From positions 2,046,001 through 2,110,000 of the forward strand of contig NC_013523.1 of the NCBI RefSeq assembly GCF_000024985.1: a stretch of 64,000 nt of DNA, read 5' to 3'. Under the pieces are notes generated by a model, which ran no database searches, had not been told where the DNA came from, and worked only from the letters and a program-made list of their open reading frames with translations. This DNA is from Sphaerobacter thermophilus DSM 20745. GTDB lineage: Bacteria; Chloroflexota; Chloroflexia; Thermomicrobiales; Thermomicrobiaceae. The position numbers were made by a program, and so were the translations under genes. Shown here piece by piece: positions 53,580 to 61,103 of this stretch (position 1 is its first letter; each line of letters begins with the position of its first letter).

Positions 53580-54164
53580 ATGCAGGATGTCTGGCGGCTT
53601 TTTGCCGCCATCGAGATTCCTCCCGAGGTCCGCGACCGCGTCGCCGCCGTCCGTGATCGGCTCCGAGACGCCGGCTGGCGGGCGAAGTGGGTCACCCCCG
53701 AGGGAACCCATCTTACATTGAAGTTCTATGGCAATGTGCCGGTCGATGACATCCCGGCGCTGGGAGCAGCATTGCGCCCGGCGGTGGCAACCGCCCGGCC
53801 GTTCACGATCGAGGCGGCGGGGGCCGGGGCCTTCCCCAACCCGCGGCGCCCACGGGTGCTGTGGCTGGGCGTCGCTGGCGATGTCCGTCGGCTGGGCGCA
53901 CTGCAGCGGTCCGTCGAGCAGGCCAGCGCGGCGCAGGGTTACCCACCGGAGGAGCGCGCGTTCCATCCGCACCTGACGGTGGCGCGCGTCCGGCCGGAGG
54001 ACCTGGGGAGCCTCCGGGATGTCGAGCGCCGGCTGGCGGAGATCGCTGCGCTGCCGCCGCTGCCGATCCCGGTCGACCGGGTGACGCTGTTCCGCAGCGA
54101 GCTGCGGCGCACGGGAGCGGTCTACACCGTTGTCGACGAGTTCCCGCTGGGGGGTGCCGGGTGA
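53580..54164 (+). CDS. thpR: RNA 2',3'-cyclic phosphodiesterase (2H family)
   Basis: 194 residues. Two HxT motifs: HLTLKFYGNV and HPHLTVARV, the twin-histidine catalytic site of LigT/ThpR. RLFAAIEIPPEV at the N-terminus is also typical. Hydrolyses 2',3'-cyclic phosphates on RNA. ATG 53580 chosen because a TATAAT lies at 53529. The stop overlaps the next start (GTGA). Confidence 0.93.
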   Translation: MQDVWRLFAAIEIPPEVRDRVAAVRDRLRDAGWRAKWVTPEGTHLTLKFYGNVPVDDIPALGAALRPAVATARPFTIEAAGAGAFPNPRRPRVLWLGVAGDVRRLGALQRSVEQASAAQGYPPEERAFHPHLTVARVRPEDLGSLRDVERRLAEIAALPPLPIPVDRVTLFRSELRRTGAVYTVVDEFPLGGAG

Positions 54165-54688
54165 TCGCCGTCTGCGGGCCGAACGAGGCGACCGACGAGG
54201 AGATCCGCTGGGCCGAGGAGGTCGGTGAGCGGATCGCGCTCGCCGGGCACGCACTAGTGTGCGGGGGGCGTGACGGCGTCATGGCCGCCGCCTGCCGCGG
54301 AGCGCGGCGGGCCGGCGGCGCGACGATCGGCATCTTGCCCGGCACTGACCGCCGCGAGGCCAATGAGTGGGTCGAGCACGTGATCTGCACCGGGCTGGGC
54401 AACGCGCGCAACGCCGTAGTCGTTGCCTCGGGCGAGGCGGTCATCGCGATCGGCGGCGGCTTCGGGACACTCTCCGAGATCGCGCTGGCATTGAAGATGG
54501 GGAAGCACGTCATCGGACTCGGGAGCTGGGATCTCGATGCTGCGCGGCTGGTACGCTTCGGTGGGGAGGGGCGCTACCACCGCGCTGAGGATCCCGCACA
54601 GGCGGTCGCGCTGGCGCTCGACGCCATTGCACACACGTCCGCGGTGCGAGCACGGAGATTGGAGGAGCCTCCGTCCAGCCACGGTTAG
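54161..54688 (+). CDS. TIGR00725/LOG-like Rossmann nucleotide-binding protein
   Basis: 175 residues from GTG 54161, which overlaps the thpR stop. [21 protein letters not shown] and [16 protein letters not shown] are the PGGxGTxxE-type motifs of the lysine-decarboxylase-like/LOG superfamily. Some relatives release cytokinin-like bases from nucleotides; the actual substrate is unknown. Translationally coupled to thpR; prfA follows 61 bp later. Confidence 0.88.
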   Translation: MIAVCGPNEATDEEIRWAEEVGERIALAGHALVCGGRDGVMAAACRGARRAGGATIGILPGTDRREANEWVEHVICTGLGNARNAVVVASGEAVIAIGGGFGTLSEIALALKMGKHVIGLGSWDLDAARLVRFGGEGRYHRAEDPAQAVALALDAIAHTSAVRARRLEEPPSSHG

Positions 54689-54749
54689 CAGCCCCACCGC
54701 GCCCGAACGACACGACGACGAAGACATCGCGGCGGACGGAGGAGACACG

Positions 54750-55835
54750 ATGACGATACTGACCAGCAAACTTGACCAACTGGAAGCGCGCTTCGAGGAA
54801 CTGGATCGGCTGCTCGCCGATCCGGAGGTCGTGACCAACCCGGAGAAGCTCGCCGAGTACGGGCGAGAGCGGGCCGACCTGGAAGAGGTCGTCACCACCT
54901 ACCGCACGCGCAAGCGCGTCGACGCGGAGATCGCGGAGGCAGAATCGCTGCTCCGCAGCGGCGACCCCGACCTGGAGGAGCTGGCCGAGGAGGAGCTGAA
55001 GCGACTCCGGGAAGAGCGGGAGCGGCTGGACAACGAGATCCGGATGTTGCTGGTGCCCAAGGATCCCAACGACGAGAAGAACGTCATCGTCGAGATCCGG
55101 GCCGGCACCGGCGGCGAGGAGGCGGCGCTGTTCGCCGCCGACCTGTTCCGCATGTACTCCCAGTACGCCGAGAAGCGCGGCTGGAAGATCGACGTGATGT
55201 CGGCCAACGAGACCGGCATCGGTGGCTTCAAGGAGATCATCTTCGAGGTTCGCGGCCGCGGCGCGTACAGCGAACTGAAGTACGAGTCGGGCGTCCACCG
55301 GGTGCAGCGCGTGCCGGTCACCGAGTCGGGTGGGCGCATCCACACCTCCACCGCCACTGTCGCGGTGCTGCCGGAGGCCGAGGAGGTCGATATCCAGATC
55401 AACGAGGAGGATCTGCGCATCGACGTCTTCCGCTCCACCGGGCACGGCGGCCAGAGCGTGAACACCACCGACTCGGCGGTGCGCATCACCCACCTGCCGA
55501 CCGGACTGGTCGTGACCTGCCAGGACGAGAAGTCGCAGATCAAGAACCGGGCGAAGGCAATGGCGGTGCTCCGCGCACGGCTGTACGACCTGGAGCAGCG
55601 GCGACTGCACGAGGAGCGCTCGGGCATGCGGCGCTCGCAGGTAGGTACCGGCGAGCGGGCGGAGAAGATCCGCACGTATAACTTCCCGCAGGACCGTGTG
55701 ACCGACCACCGACTGAAGCTCAGCCTGGGCAACCTGCCCGAGATCCTCAACGGCGAGATCGACACCTTCATCCGCGAACTTCGCGCCGCCGACCAGGCCG
55801 AGCGCCTGAAGGCCGCCGGGCTGAACGGGGCGTAG
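54750..55835 (+). CDS. prfA: Peptide chain release factor 1
   Basis: 361 residues. Codon-recognition region and catalytic GGQ in [43 protein letters not shown] is characteristic. Terminates translation at UAA/UAG. ATG 54750 with GGAGGA upstream; an open frame continues upstream within the previous gene but starts in a different context. Followed by prmC, which methylates this GGQ glutamine. Confidence 0.98.
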   Translation: MTILTSKLDQLEARFEELDRLLADPEVVTNPEKLAEYGRERADLEEVVTTYRTRKRVDAEIAEAESLLRSGDPDLEELAEEELKRLREERERLDNEIRMLLVPKDPNDEKNVIVEIRAGTGGEEAALFAADLFRMYSQYAEKRGWKIDVMSANETGIGGFKEIIFEVRGRGAYSELKYESGVHRVQRVPVTESGGRIHTSTATVAVLPEAEEVDIQINEEDLRIDVFRSTGHGGQSVNTTDSAVRITHLPTGLVVTCQDEKSQIKNRAKAMAVLRARLYDLEQRRLHEERSGMRRSQVGTGERAEKIRTYNFPQDRVTDHRLKLSLGNLPEILNGEIDTFIRELRAADQAERLKAAGLNGA

Positions 55836-55853
55836 GACGTGGGGCGTGGTTCG

Positions 55854-55977
55854 TCATGCGTCATACGTCCTCCGTCATGCGTCGTGCGTCCCCGTCACCC
55901 CCACCCCCTCTCCCACCAGGGGAGAGGGGAAAATACGCAATACCCGTGACGCATGACGCGTGACGTATGACGCATGA
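55854..55977. repeat. Nested inverted-repeat element containing CTCTCCC-hairpin copy 4
   Basis: Outer arms TCATGCGTCATACGTC (55854-55869) and its exact reverse complement (55962-55977); inner arms CGTCATGCGTC (55874-55884) and GACGCATGACG (55948-55958); core hairpin CCCCTCTCCC (55905-55914)/GGGAGAGGGG (55920-55929). The core belongs to the dispersed CTCTCCC family, here on the minus strand. The right outer arm includes the prmC start codon. Confidence 0.85.
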
Positions 55978-56821
55978 TCCTCCCACCCTCCGCCAACTCC
56001 TCCATGACGGCCGCCAGCAGCTCGAGCAGGCGGGCGACGAGACGGCTCGGCTCGACGCCGAGGTGCTGTTGCGGCACCTGCTCTCCATCGACCGCGCGAC
56101 GCTCTACGCGCGACTACCGGACCCCGCGCCACCCGATACCGTCGAGCGGTACCGCGACCTGATCGCGCGGCGCGCCGCCGGGGAGCCGGTGGCCTACATC
56201 ACCGGCCATCGGGAGTTCATGGGGCTCGACTTCCTGGTCGACCGGCGCGTGCTCATCCCCCGGCCGGAGACGGAGTATCTGGTCGAGTGGGCCCTCGCGT
56301 GGTTACGCGAACGGGGCGGGGATCGCCTCGTGGTCGACGTGGGGACCGGCAGCGGCGCGATCGCCGTCAGCCTTGCCGCCCACGCGGACGACCCGGCCTT
56401 GCGCGTGGTCGGCAGCGATCGCTCCCTCGACGCCCTGCGTGTCGCCGCCATCAACCGTGACCGGCTCGCGCCGGGCCGTGTGGCACTGGTGGCGGGGGAT
56501 CTCCTCTCCTGGTGCCGTCCCGGCATCGACCTGGTGCTCGCCAACCTCCCCTATCTGCGCCCCGACCAGGCCCACGCCGGGATCGCCTGGGAGCCGGCGG
56601 TGGCACTCTACGCCGGGGAGACCGGGTTCGGGCTCTACGAGCAACTCCTGCCGCAGGTGGCCCAGCGTCTGCGCCCCCGTGGCGCCGTGGGCTGCGAGAT
56701 CGACCCCAGCCAGCGCGCCATTGCCCTCGCCACCGCCCGCTCACACTTCCCCACCGCCCGTATCACCGTCCGCCCCGACCTCGCCGGCCTCGACCGTTAC
56801 CTCATCATCGAGACGGATTGA
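55967..56821 (+). CDS. prmC: Release factor glutamine N5-methyltransferase
   Basis: 284 residues. N-terminal helical domain (TLRQLLHDGRQQLEQAG), GREFMGLDFLVDRRVLIPRPETE and SAM motif VVDVGTGSGAIAVSLA. The catalytic NPPY motif reads NLPY (VLANLPYLRP). Methylates the GGQ glutamine of RF1/RF2. ATG 55967 is the first possible in-frame start after a stop at 55961. It lies inside a repeat arm and has no Shine-Dalgarno, so translation initiation may be weak or leaderless. Confidence 0.92.
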   Translation: MTHDPPTLRQLLHDGRQQLEQAGDETARLDAEVLLRHLLSIDRATLYARLPDPAPPDTVERYRDLIARRAAGEPVAYITGHREFMGLDFLVDRRVLIPRPETEYLVEWALAWLRERGGDRLVVDVGTGSGAIAVSLAAHADDPALRVVGSDRSLDALRVAAINRDRLAPGRVALVAGDLLSWCRPGIDLVLANLPYLRPDQAHAGIAWEPAVALYAGETGFGLYEQLLPQVAQRLRPRGAVGCEIDPSQRAIALATARSHFPTARITVRPDLAGLDRYLIIETD

Positions 56822-57172
56822 TGCCGCGGCCTGGTCATGGCCCGGCGCCAGAGCTGCCGCTTTGGCATGGCGCGGAATCGGGAAGCTACACGTGGCCCAT
56901 CCAAGGTACCGTCGGTAGTGAGTGGATCCCCGCCGTGGAATGTGCCCGGCGGCCCTAGCCCCGGACACGTGCCGAGCGTCGGGGTACTCTCGCCACCCAC
57001 CGCGGACACGGGTCGCCAGCCCGCGCGCTCCTTGCGGATGAAGCACGACAACCCCGCACCGCGCACTACCCAGTACGGAGTACGCAACACGCACCGCGCC
57101 ACACACAACACGATGAGCGCACCCCGGTGACCCGTGGGTGCGCGGAATCGACGAGTTGGTTTAGACTGACTG
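56822..57172. other. Intergenic region between convergent prmC and rpmB
   Basis: 351 bp. It contains a low-complexity tract with GTAC/CGCAACACGCA-type motifs (57060-57105) resembling the flanks of the dispersed repeats, and a GCGCACCC (57117-57124)/GGGTGCGC (57136-57143) hairpin that may end rpmB. No gene recognised. Confidence 0.5.
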
Positions 57173-57367
57173 CTACGCCATCCGGGCCGGCTTGGTCAGC
57201 GTGCGCAGGCAGCGGGTGCAGATATTCACCCGGCGCGGCTGGCCATTCTGATAAATGGTCGCGCGCTGAATATTCAGGCGGAACATGCGGTTGGTTCGGC
57301 GCTTAGAATGGCTTACATTATGGCCGAAACCCGGTGTTCGATGGCAAATGTCGCACTTCCCGGCCAA
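57173..57367 (-). CDS. rpmB: 50S ribosomal protein L28
   Basis: 64 residues from TTG 57367, preceded by AAGGGGG at 6 nt. This gives the normal L28 beginning (AGKCDICHRTPGFGHNVSHS). A longer frame from TTG 57400 lacks a ribosome site. KRRTNRMFRLNIQRATI and CTRCLRTL follow; the two CxxC pairs make it the zinc-binding form. Monocistronic, divergent from fakA. Confidence 0.95.
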   Translation of the reverse strand: MAGKCDICHRTPGFGHNVSHSKRRTNRMFRLNIQRATIYQNGQPRRVNICTRCLRTLTKPARMA

Positions 57368-57618
57368 GTCGGCCCCCTTTACCTGGTATGGTTTCAGCAA
57401 TTAGTATTGGCGCCGAGAAGAGCACTCAGGTGATCTGAGTCGAGTGCGCCCACAACCGGAGAGCATAGCACACAGCCATCTGCCACGACAAGCACCGTAC
57501 GGCGCCAGGGGGACGGCGCGGCGCGGGAAGCGTCGGCCGGGTGGCGGTCGACTGACTGTGCAATGGTGGCCTTGGGAGCGGTCAGCGACCATTCGCAAAG
57601 GAGCGAAAGAGGACTATC
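57368..57618. promoter_or_regulatory. Divergent region between rpmB and fakA with a palindrome
   Basis: 251 bp. ACTCAG (57423-57428) and CTGAGT (57434-57439) form an inverted repeat around GTGAT. Promoters for both genes must lie here; none matches the consensus well. Confidence 0.35.
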
Positions 57619-59343
57619 ATGACCCGGGAGGGAGCACGCGGCGTGGAGCACCCGGCTCGCGGGGAGGAAGTTGATAGGGAGCGACGGTGGTCGGGGGCGA
57701 CGTTGATCGGCGCGCTGGAAACCGCCGTGGCGCACTTCGAGCCGCATGTGACCGCAGTCAACGCGCTCAACGTCTTCCCAGTCCCGGATGGGGATACCGG
57801 CACCAACATGTTCCTGACTATCCAGGCAGCCGTGCGCGAGGCACAGCGGCTCAACCACGGTAGCCAAGCCCGGGCCGATGAGGTGCTGGCCGGTGCGGCG
57901 CACGGCGCACTGATGGGCGCGCGGGGAAATTCCGGCGTCATCCTCTACCAGATCTTCGCAGGCATTGCAGAGAGCTGCCAGGGCGCCGCCCACCTCGACG
58001 GCCGTGTCTTGGCCGCCGGGCTGCGGCGTGCAGCCGACCTCGCCTACCGGGCGGTCGTCAACCCGGTCGAGGGGACCATGCTGACCGTGATCCGGGCCGC
58101 GGCCGAGGCGGCCGAGATCGCCGCGGCCAAGGACAGCTCGCTGAGCACCGTGCTGGCGGCCGCGCTCGACACCGCGGAGGACACCGTCCGGCGGACGCCG
58201 GAACTGCTCGACATCCTGCGCCAGGCCGGCGTCGTCGATGCCGGGGGCCAGGGGCTGGCCATCCTCCTCGCCGGGCTCCAGCGCTTTGCCGAGGGGACGA
58301 CGCTCTCAATCCCGTCCGACGAAACGGTCCCCGTCTCGACCGCTCCCGCCGCGGAGATGGACTTCCTCGATCACCTCGATGAGCTGCATGACGCCGAGGA
58401 GTTCGGCTACTGCACCAACTTCCTGCTCACGGGGGACAACCTGCCGGTGGAGGAGGTACGCCGCCGCATGACCGAGCTGGGTACCTCCGCGGTCGTGGTG
58501 GGCGACAAGACGATGCTCAAGATCCACGTCCACAGCGAGCACCCCGGCACCATCCTCGAGATTGCGCTCGGCTACGGTGAGCTGCACCAGGTGCGGATCG
58601 ACAACATGACCGCCCAGACCCGCGCGCTCCTGGAAGATCGGCACGCGGCTCACCCGACAGCCGTTGCGCCATCCACGGCGGACACGACAGACATCGCCCT
58701 GGTGGCCGTGGCGAGCGGCGATGGGCTGACCGACGCGCTCCGCGGCATGGGCGCCACCGCGGTGGTGCCCGGGGGGCCGACCGTCAACCCCAGCACCGAG
58801 GAGATCCTGCGCGTCATCGCGGCGCTCCCCCAGCGCCAGGTCATCCTGTTGCCCAACGACAGCAACGTCATCCCCACTGCACGGCAGGTGGAACGCCTCA
58901 CCGATCGGACCATCCGGGTGGTGCCCTCCCGCTCGGTGCCGCAGGGCATCAGTGCCCTGGCCGCCTTCAACTTCGACTCCGACCTGGAGGAGAACGTCGC
59001 CTCCATGACCGAAGCGCTCGGCATGGTCCGCTCCCTGGCACTGACCCGCGCCACGCGCTCGGCCGAGATCGACGGCGTGCGCGTCGAGCAGGGGCAGTTC
59101 ATCGGCCTCCTCGATGACCGCTTGCGCGCGGGTGGGGAGGACCCGGTAGAGGTCGTCCTCGCCGTGCTGGCCGAGGCTGACCCGGATCAGGCAGAACTGC
59201 TGACCGTCTTCGTCGGGGAACCCGCCAGCCCCGACCTGGCCGGGCGCGTCGCCGAGGCGATCGGGGATGCCTACCCCAACCTGACCATCGAGGTCGCCGC
59301 CGGAGACCAGCCCCATTACGACTTGATAATTGCCCTCGAGTAA
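57619..59343 (+). CDS. fakA: Fatty acid kinase subunit A (DhaL/DAK2 domain, YloV family)
   Basis: 574 residues. DhaL/DAK2 domain (~28-200) with VNALNVFPVPDGDTGTNM and AHGALMGARGNSGVILYQIF, the Mg/ATP site; a middle domain (~235-340) and a C-terminal EDD/DegV-like domain (~355-574). FakA phosphorylates fatty acids bound to FakB (DegV) proteins for phospholipid synthesis, and two such genes follow directly. The N-terminal ~25 residues before the domain are poorly conserved; ATG 57619 follows GAAAGAGG. Confidence 0.92.
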   Translation: MTREGARGVEHPARGEEVDRERRWSGATLIGALETAVAHFEPHVTAVNALNVFPVPDGDTGTNMFLTIQAAVREAQRLNHGSQARADEVLAGAAHGALMGARGNSGVILYQIFAGIAESCQGAAHLDGRVLAAGLRRAADLAYRAVVNPVEGTMLTVIRAAAEAAEIAAAKDSSLSTVLAAALDTAEDTVRRTPELLDILRQAGVVDAGGQGLAILLAGLQRFAEGTTLSIPSDETVPVSTAPAAEMDFLDHLDELHDAEEFGYCTNFLLTGDNLPVEEVRRRMTELGTSAVVVGDKTMLKIHVHSEHPGTILEIALGYGELHQVRIDNMTAQTRALLEDRHAAHPTAVAPSTADTTDIALVAVASGDGLTDALRGMGATAVVPGGPTVNPSTEEILRVIAALPQRQVILLPNDSNVIPTARQVERLTDRTIRVVPSRSVPQGISALAAFNFDSDLEENVASMTEALGMVRSLALTRATRSAEIDGVRVEQGQFIGLLDDRLRAGGEDPVEVVLAVLAEADPDQAELLTVFVGEPASPDLAGRVAEAIGDAYPNLTIEVAAGDQPHYDLIIALE

Positions 59344-59358
59344 AGAGGAGGAGGTACC

Positions 59359-60228
59359 ATGCCCCGAGTCGCGGTGGTCACGGACAGCACCGCGGACCTT
59401 CCGCGCGAGATGATCGAGGCGTACGACATCCACGTCGTGCCGCTCACGGTCCACATCGACGGCGAAGTGTTCGAGGATGGCGTTTCCATCACCCCAGCCG
59501 AGTTCATGCGACGGCTGACCACGACCACCACCTTCCCCACCACATCTCAGCCCTCCGTCGGCCGGTTCCAGGAGGTGTTCAACCGCCTGGCGGAGGAGTA
59601 CGACGCCATCATCTCGATCCACATCTCCAGCCGCCTCAGCGGTACGTATCAGAGCGCGCTGTTGGCACGCGATACGATCAACGGGCGCCTGCCGATCTCG
59701 GTGATCGACTCCCGCTCCACCTCGATGGGGCTGGGCTTCCCGGTGCTCCGCGCAGCCAAGCTGGCCCAGGCCGGCTACGATCTGGATACAATCGACCGTG
59801 CGACCCGGCAGGCCATCGAGTCGACCCACGCCGTCTTCCTGGTCGACACCCTGGAGTACCTGCGCCGCGGCGGGCGGATCGGCCGCGCCGCCGAGATCGT
59901 CGGCACTGTCCTGCAGCTCAAGCCGATCCTGCGGCTGGAGGAAGGCGTCGTCGTCCCCCACGCCCGCACCCGCACCCGCCCAAAGGCCACCGCCGGACTG
60001 ATTGAGCTGGTGCGAGACTTTCCCCGGATCGACCAACTTGCGATACTGACCACGAACGGAAGCAGCGATGCCGAGCGGGTGGCCGACGCGCTGGCCGATC
60101 GCTGCCCGCGCGAGCGCATGATCTTCGCCGAGTTATCACCGGTCCTGGCTGCCCACGTGGGCCCCGGCGCGCTCGGAGTCGTCGTCTACGAGGGCGATGC
60201 GCCGCTGTCAATCGAGGAGGTGCCATGA
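59359..60228 (+). CDS. DegV family fatty-acid-binding protein (FakB-like), copy 1
   Basis: 289 residues. VVTDSTADLPREM, TTSQPSVGRFQEVF, ISIHISSRLSGTYQSA and VDTLEYLRRGGRIGRAAEIVG are DegV/FakB signatures. Binds a fatty acid as substrate for FakA. 15 bp after fakA with AGGAGGAGG before the start; overlaps the second copy by four bases (ATGA). Confidence 0.93.
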   Translation: MPRVAVVTDSTADLPREMIEAYDIHVVPLTVHIDGEVFEDGVSITPAEFMRRLTTTTTFPTTSQPSVGRFQEVFNRLAEEYDAIISIHISSRLSGTYQSALLARDTINGRLPISVIDSRSTSMGLGFPVLRAAKLAQAGYDLDTIDRATRQAIESTHAVFLVDTLEYLRRGGRIGRAAEIVGTVLQLKPILRLEEGVVVPHARTRTRPKATAGLIELVRDFPRIDQLAILTTNGSSDAERVADALADRCPRERMIFAELSPVLAAHVGPGALGVVVYEGDAPLSIEEVP

Positions 60229-61103
60229 GCGACGCCCCCTCACGCCCGGTCTATGTCGTTACCGACAGCACTGCCGATATCCCGCCCGAGATGATCGGCG
60301 ACCGGCCCCTCACCGTCGTCCCTCTCATCGTCGAGATCGCTGGGCAGAGCTACCGCGACGGGATCGATCTGAGCCGGGACCAGTTCCTCGCCTCGCTGCG
60401 TGAGGGGCACTTCCCGCGCACATCCCAGCCGTCAATCGGCACCTTCCAGGAGGTCTACCAGGAGCGAATCGACCGCGGCTACGACATCGTCTCCATCCAC
60501 ATTTCTTCTGCCCTCTCCGGCACCTACAACTCCGCTCACGCCGCGGCTCAGGCCGTCGCGCCCGAGCGCATCCGCCTGATCGATAGCCACTCCGTCTCGA
60601 TAACGTTCGGCTGGATCGTGCTGGAGGCGGCCGACCTGGCGGCAGCCGGGAAGTCGTTGGACGAAGTCGCGGCCCACGCCGAGCGCCGTACCGGGGATCA
60701 GCGGCTCTACGCCGTTCTCGAGACGCTCGAGTACCTCCACCGGGGCGGGCGGATCGGCCGCTCCGCGCTGCTGCTCGGCTCGGCCCTGCAGATCAAGCCG
60801 ATCGTGCAGGTGCGTGACGGCACGGTGGAACCGCTGGAGCGCGTGCGCACGATGCGCCGTGCGATCGACCGCCTGGTGACACTGGTGACGGAGCAGTGCC
60901 CCTGGGACCATGCCGCAGTTTTTCACTTCGTCAACCCGGACGCGGCCGAGGCGGTCGCTGCCCGCCTGCGTGAAGCCCAGCCGGACATCAACGTGATCAC
61001 CGGCCAGATCGGCACGGTGGTCGCCACCTACGGCGGACCAGGGCTGGTCGGTGTGGGCGGATTGGTGCGGCCGCGCGCGGTGGAGGGCGGCGACCCGGCT
61101 TGA
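60225..61103 (+). CDS. DegV family fatty-acid-binding protein (FakB-like), copy 2
   Basis: 292 residues. VVTDSTADIPPEM, TSQPSIGTFQEVY, VSIHISSALSGTYNSAHAA and LETLEYLHRGGRIGRSALLLG. Paralogue of the preceding gene and coupled to it. Two FakB proteins with one FakA is the known arrangement for handling different acyl chains (saturated versus unsaturated). The stop overlaps the TTG start proposed for recG. Confidence 0.93.
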   Translation: MSDAPSRPVYVVTDSTADIPPEMIGDRPLTVVPLIVEIAGQSYRDGIDLSRDQFLASLREGHFPRTSQPSIGTFQEVYQERIDRGYDIVSIHISSALSGTYNSAHAAAQAVAPERIRLIDSHSVSITFGWIVLEAADLAAAGKSLDEVAAHAERRTGDQRLYAVLETLEYLHRGGRIGRSALLLGSALQIKPIVQVRDGTVEPLERVRTMRRAIDRLVTLVTEQCPWDHAAVFHFVNPDAAEAVAARLREAQPDINVITGQIGTVVATYGGPGLVGVGGLVRPRAVEGGDPA

